The notes under the pieces: model-generated
The model's input: the letters and a program-made list of their open reading frames with translations, nothing else
The model's database searches: none
What the model was told of the DNA's origin: nothing
Assembly: GCA_028023455.1 (NCBI GenBank)
Contig: JAQFVV010000031.1
Span: 4,466,001 to 4,530,000, forward strand
Direction of reading: 5' to 3'
Length of the DNA stretch: 64,000 bases
Source: Epiperipatus broadwayi
Taxonomy: Eukaryota; Onychophora; Udeonychophora; Euonychophora; Peripatidae
Position numbers and translations under genes: made by a program
Part shown: piece after piece, positions 59,801 through 64,000 of the stretch
Layout of the letters: every line of letters begins with the position of its first letter
Numbering within the stretch: the stretch's first letter is position 1

Positions 59801-59990
59801 ATTTAATAAAAAATATATTCTTATAATTATTTCTCTCTAAAAACAAATTCAAAACCTTAACAAAATCATTTGAATTACATTATTATTATTTTTTATTTCC
59901 CATATTTTTTTTAAATTTTATTATATAACATTTGATATATTTTCATAACATGAATCTACACTACTAATAATACTACTAATAATAGTATTT

Positions 59991-62900
59991 AGTTTAAATA
60001 TTAAAATCAAATGTTGATTTACAAAAATTGTCACAATGGAGAACAATGGAAATGTCAATCTGTTTTTTAATGGTAAAAAAAATAAAGCTTAAAATAGGAA
60101 AAAAATTTAAATAATGAATAAACATTTTACTAAGTATATTAAGTTTTAAATTGCACTTTATGCAAAAAAAGTGGATCTTAGTATTATTAGAAAAGACTTG
60201 GCGCTTTCGGAGCACTTAGGTCTCCATATTCATAGCCTATCTTGGGAGTGTTGGCTTAATTTGTATTTCAGATAAAAAAAATATTTCAGTAGCTATAATT
60301 TTTTTTTAATTATAATTTCTTCATTGACAGTCCATCATTTTGCTTTTTATATTGCCAAAGAATGATGTTTCCTGGAATCACAATTCATTAAATTAAAATA
60401 AAGCATGTAGAAAAAAAATTAATGCAATATACATTTTAAAATTTATTTTTAATGCACTTTATGCTTTATTGTTAAAGTTTTTTTATTTTTGAAATGTTTA
60501 ATCAATAAAACAGATTTTTTTGTTTTTTGCAGCATGATTAATTATTACTAAAAATTATATAAAAAAAAATTGCAATATATAATTGATTGAATGTATGTAA
60601 ATCTGTCATGATGAACTTATGGTAAGCATGCCAGAATTGACACTATGAACTTTTTACTGGCATACGAACTATTTACAGAACCTAATTTTTTATGCTTTAA
60701 AAGAAATTATTCATTTTTGTTGTTGTTGTTGTTACTAAAACTTATACTAATAAAAATTTACTATAAACTAAAATAAAGGTGAAATAAATATAATATAGTA
60801 GAAATTTGATATTTATGTATTATTCCGGGAAATGATGATGAAAATGTTTTTTTTTTTTTTTTTTGCTGCTAATTTTACATCTTAAAGTATAATATGATGA
60901 TTTATTTTATATATAAAAAAGAAGAAATGATTGAAAATTATTGAAATATTTAATTTAACACATATAGATCTCTGAGAAATATTAATTAGATGTTTATAGC
61001 CAATAATAGTTTTTGTATAGATTTATTTTATTTAAAAAAAAAAAAAGATTTAAATATTTATTGTTAGGTTTGAACAATTTTAGATTAAAAAGAAAGGAAG
61101 TGCATGTGTGGAGAGGTATTATTTCCATTAAAACTAGCTATTTAGTTAATTGGTCAATAAGTGGACATTTAGATGTTATTATCTAGAGGATAAACGAGAT
61201 CTGGTTAATCTGAATTGTTCAGATTAGCATTGATGAATTGTTTATAAACAAATAAAATTGCAGTATGGTGGTGGGAGATGTCATACTTCTATGGATATTC
61301 AGCTCTTGATTTTCATTTTATTAAGCTTGTCTTCTATTATTCCTTAGAGAAGAAATATATATTCATTCATAGTTAAAGGATGAGAATGTGAGATAATGCA
61401 CATCCATTGAATGATTTTCTATATACAGACCATAAAAAACATGATGATGCAATCTTTACCATTAGCAAATTATATATTGGGTCTATGATTTATTTTTATG
61501 CAGAAAACATTTTCATAAGTTCTTCAATATGATTAAATGGACATATATTACTGCTGAAATGTTAAGGAATGTTTATCTTGTTGTTGTTTTAACAAGTATA
61601 ACAATTTTATTAGAGTATTAAGGAAGTTTAAGTTTTATACTTACACATATGGACAATTTAAAATTCATTAATCATTTATTGTTTTGTACATCTTAAAGTA
61701 TAGGAAAGCTAGATACATGAAGATTTGATATAAAGAAAGCATTTTATGGAAAGATGTTAATCTTATTGACCACAGTTACCACTTACAATTTGCTCAATTT
61801 CATGTAATGCACAGCTTTAGTTACCGAGCTTAATGTAGTAGTTGGGTGTAAAAACTTTTGCAAGTTTAAGATATTACTGATTTCAAATGTCTGTTTTGCA
61901 AATACCAATATTGATTGCTATGATTAGATTGGAGTTAATGATAACCATTGCTTATTAAAAGCATAAGTGGTAATACTTCTCCAAATCTACTAAAAGATAA
62001 GAATATTTTTAAAAAAATTATTTAATAATATTTTATAAACCAAAGACTTAATAAGTAAAAAAGAGAGTTTATATTAGCTATATTTTATCAATTCTGAATG
62101 CAAGTCTTTCAGTTAGAATCAGCTTAGAAATTTCTTCTCAAAACTATTATTAAATGTCCAATATATATTTCTATTTTGCTTGGACTGGAGGAGGTGGATG
62201 GCAGGTTGAGCTTCCACCAAGAAATCTTTAACTCCTGGATTTGTGAAGGCTATTATTGTTTAAACTATAAAGAGCAAAAAAATAATGATGATGATCAAAT
62301 GGCCTGATAGTTGAGAGATCATGCAACAAATGTGTGTCAAGTTAAATACAATCCAGGAAGTTTCAGTCCACTGCAAGAAACTGCCCTCAGTATTAATAAA
62401 GGGATGAGTTATGGCAGTTATAGGAAGAATAAAACTATTTTTTTCATCCACATCCATTTTTTTTATTCTTATTCATTTACATCTTAATAATGTAAAGGAT
62501 TTTAATATTTTAGCTCTTAACATCAAAGAAGCTTATGATGGAGGTGTTAAACTAATAAGTATTTGGAAGATGGCCAGAAATGATTTTAATTACTACCAGT
62601 AGTGGTTAAATTTTAATATTTTGTTGCCCTAGTTGATGAAAATAGATTTAAATAAATGAGACAAGAATGCGTTTCAATAAATAGTAAATGGAAAAAGGCA
62701 GATTGTCATGGTAATTTTGTTTTCTGCTAGTTGGTTAAATTTGTTATTATCCTTAAAAACTAGATTATACTACAATGCATTGTTCAAACGTTTTAAAACT
62801 GTTAATGATGTTAAAAGTTCAAATTGTTCAAATTTCACTCATATGTGATTAGAATGGAAATTGCAAAAGTACTGCTGTGATTAATTGAAAATATTTTAGT

Positions 62901-64000
62901 GAGTAAACTGTTGGTTATCTCTAGTATAATTATTTTATTCCTAATTTTAAAATCAATATAATCATAACGGAATTTTCTATAGCTAATTATTTTATGGAAG
63001 TCCATCATTAATTTATTTTTAAAATAAAAGTTATTAATACAATTATTTTATAGTATTAAGAATAAGTAAAACAATAACAAAAAAAAGCATTAATTTGTAG
63101 GGTGGAGAGTGGTTATAGTAACGCATTTGTCTCTGCATGTAGTCTCAATAATTGTTAAATCAATTCATTTCTTTTATACAACATTCCATTTATATTTGTA
63201 TATAAAAATTCCTATATACCTATGTATAAAAATAAAAAAATTAGTTTGGAATTGATGGAAAATGGGGGGGGGGGGGTGCAAATTAAATATTGAGATAAAT
63301 TGTAATCAAAAGTATGTCTGATTTTGACATTGGTGTTGATCAAAAGATTGTCTCCGTTGCAATATATCATAGGCACAAAGCAAAGTCTCGAATATTGATT
63401 TTGTTAATTTGCTAAGGAGGAGAGAGTTTAATTTTTAAGATGAAGTTAAAAATAGAATTTCATTCCAGAAAAGAAGGATCAGTGATAACAATGAATTATT
63501 ATGTTTGAAAATGGTCTATCTTGAATATTTTCTATAAAGAACATAGTATGGACAATAGAGAACTTTTCAACTGATGATATGTTTGCAAGGAATTACATTG
63601 AAACAAAAAATGTTCTTATTTCTTCTCTCTGTAGTATAATGATTCGATCACATCAGCTTTTCTAAATTTTATTTTATCACCCAGGAAAGTTTTGGTAAGG
63701 TAGGCTTCGAGATGTATTTTAATCAAAAAAATTCAAGAATTTAGTTTCCAAGTAAGTATCAGTACTTGAATCTCTCTAAATAAGTCATAGTGAAGAAAAA
63801 AACTTTTAAAACATGTGATTAGGGGCTTGGTGTGTGTCAAAATGAAGGTGACTAATTTAATGAATGTGTTTTTGGTAGAAATGGTGGTGAATCTTTTGAC
63901 ATTATAAAAAAATATAATTTCTATAAATAAATATAGAGATGTTTTTACATGTGTCTTATACTTAAAGTAATTGTTTTGTCCCAAATTAATTTAAACCAAA
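59991..64000. other. AT-rich DNA without recognised genes
   Basis: No gene recognised. It contains a GTT run (60717-60733), T and A homopolymers, and a run of G at 63265-63276. A slightly GC-richer patch at 62170-62260 is unassigned. Open frames are short and low-complexity. Confidence 0.4.

Larger units (their letters stand above)
58115..59990 (-). mobile_element. Penelope-like retroelement relic with GIY-YIG endonuclease
   Basis: On the minus strand the order is RT (59444-59850), linker (59098-59373), GIY-YIG-type endonuclease relic (58740-58905) and a 3' end with a PLE-style signature (58118-58170). This RT-then-nuclease order is specific to Penelope-like elements. The region is extremely AT-biased, which drives codons toward Lys, Asn and Ile and has introduced stops. 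The 5' limit is uncertain; similarity fades past 59900. The 5' part of the RT is missing or unrecognisable. Confidence 0.82.

Noticed and set aside
1-64000. Bacterial operons, CRISPR arrays or phage genes
   Set aside because: No ribosome-binding-site organisation, no regularly spaced short repeats with unique spacers and no prokaryotic gene families; composition and content are those of an animal nuclear genome.

Overview
The window looks like a stretch of a large, very AT-rich animal nuclear genome, probably an invertebrate; I cannot name the species. Signs of this are a spliceosomal U1 snRNA copy, a candidate exon with metazoan splice sites, RTE-type LINEs, hAT DNA transposons, a Penelope-like retroelement with a GIY-YIG nuclease relic, a TA-flanked MITE and no bacterial gene organisation. 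Nearly every long open frame is transposon-derived. Apart from one 84-nt candidate exon (17972-18055) I see no host protein-coding sequence, so the window may lie in long introns or intergenic DNA.

Layout. 1-420 is a decayed tandem repeat. 1561-4480 is a decayed minus-strand RTE, with another RTE fragment at 6380-6889. 7706-8500 is a direct repeat of about 480 bp carrying hammerhead-ribozyme-like cores. 9955-10270 is a short element with terminal inverted repeats and a well-formed hammerhead fold. 13080-15200 and, in the opposite orientation, 47470-49432 are two copies of an unnamed ~2 kb non-coding repeat. 22868-22944 is a tRNA-like SINE head. 23720-24850 holds degenerate ~320 bp repeats. 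26152-29815 is a plus-strand RTE relic split by a 733-bp foldback insertion whose two 230-bp arms each carry a hammerhead (one nearly intact). 32426-37587 is a complete hAT element with a perfect 8-bp target duplication, itself invaded by an RTE and a 344-bp MITE. 43446-44010 is a spaced direct duplication. 44790-46740 is a ZMYM1-like hAT relic, with a second N-terminal fragment at 49592-49949 inside a local duplication. 54017-54190 is a retroposed U1 snRNA flanked by 17-bp direct repeats. 54643-57948 is an almost intact full-length RTE with a 10-bp target duplication and one 5-bp frameshifting insertion. 58115-59990 is a minus-strand Penelope-like element.

How the parts relate. The full-length RTE encodes an apurinic-type endonuclease plus reverse transcriptase, and such machinery is a plausible source of the retroposed U1 and the SINE. 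The most interesting theme is hammerhead ribozymes: two sequence-unrelated folds with complete conserved cores (10108-10166 and 28759-28815), decayed relatives of the second one, and a further decayed hammerhead-like signature at the 3' end of the Penelope-like element. Penelope-like elements and small non-autonomous 'retrozymes' are known to carry hammerheads, so these short repeats may be ribozyme-bearing passengers of Penelope-type machinery. That link is inference; the folds themselves are visible in the sequence.
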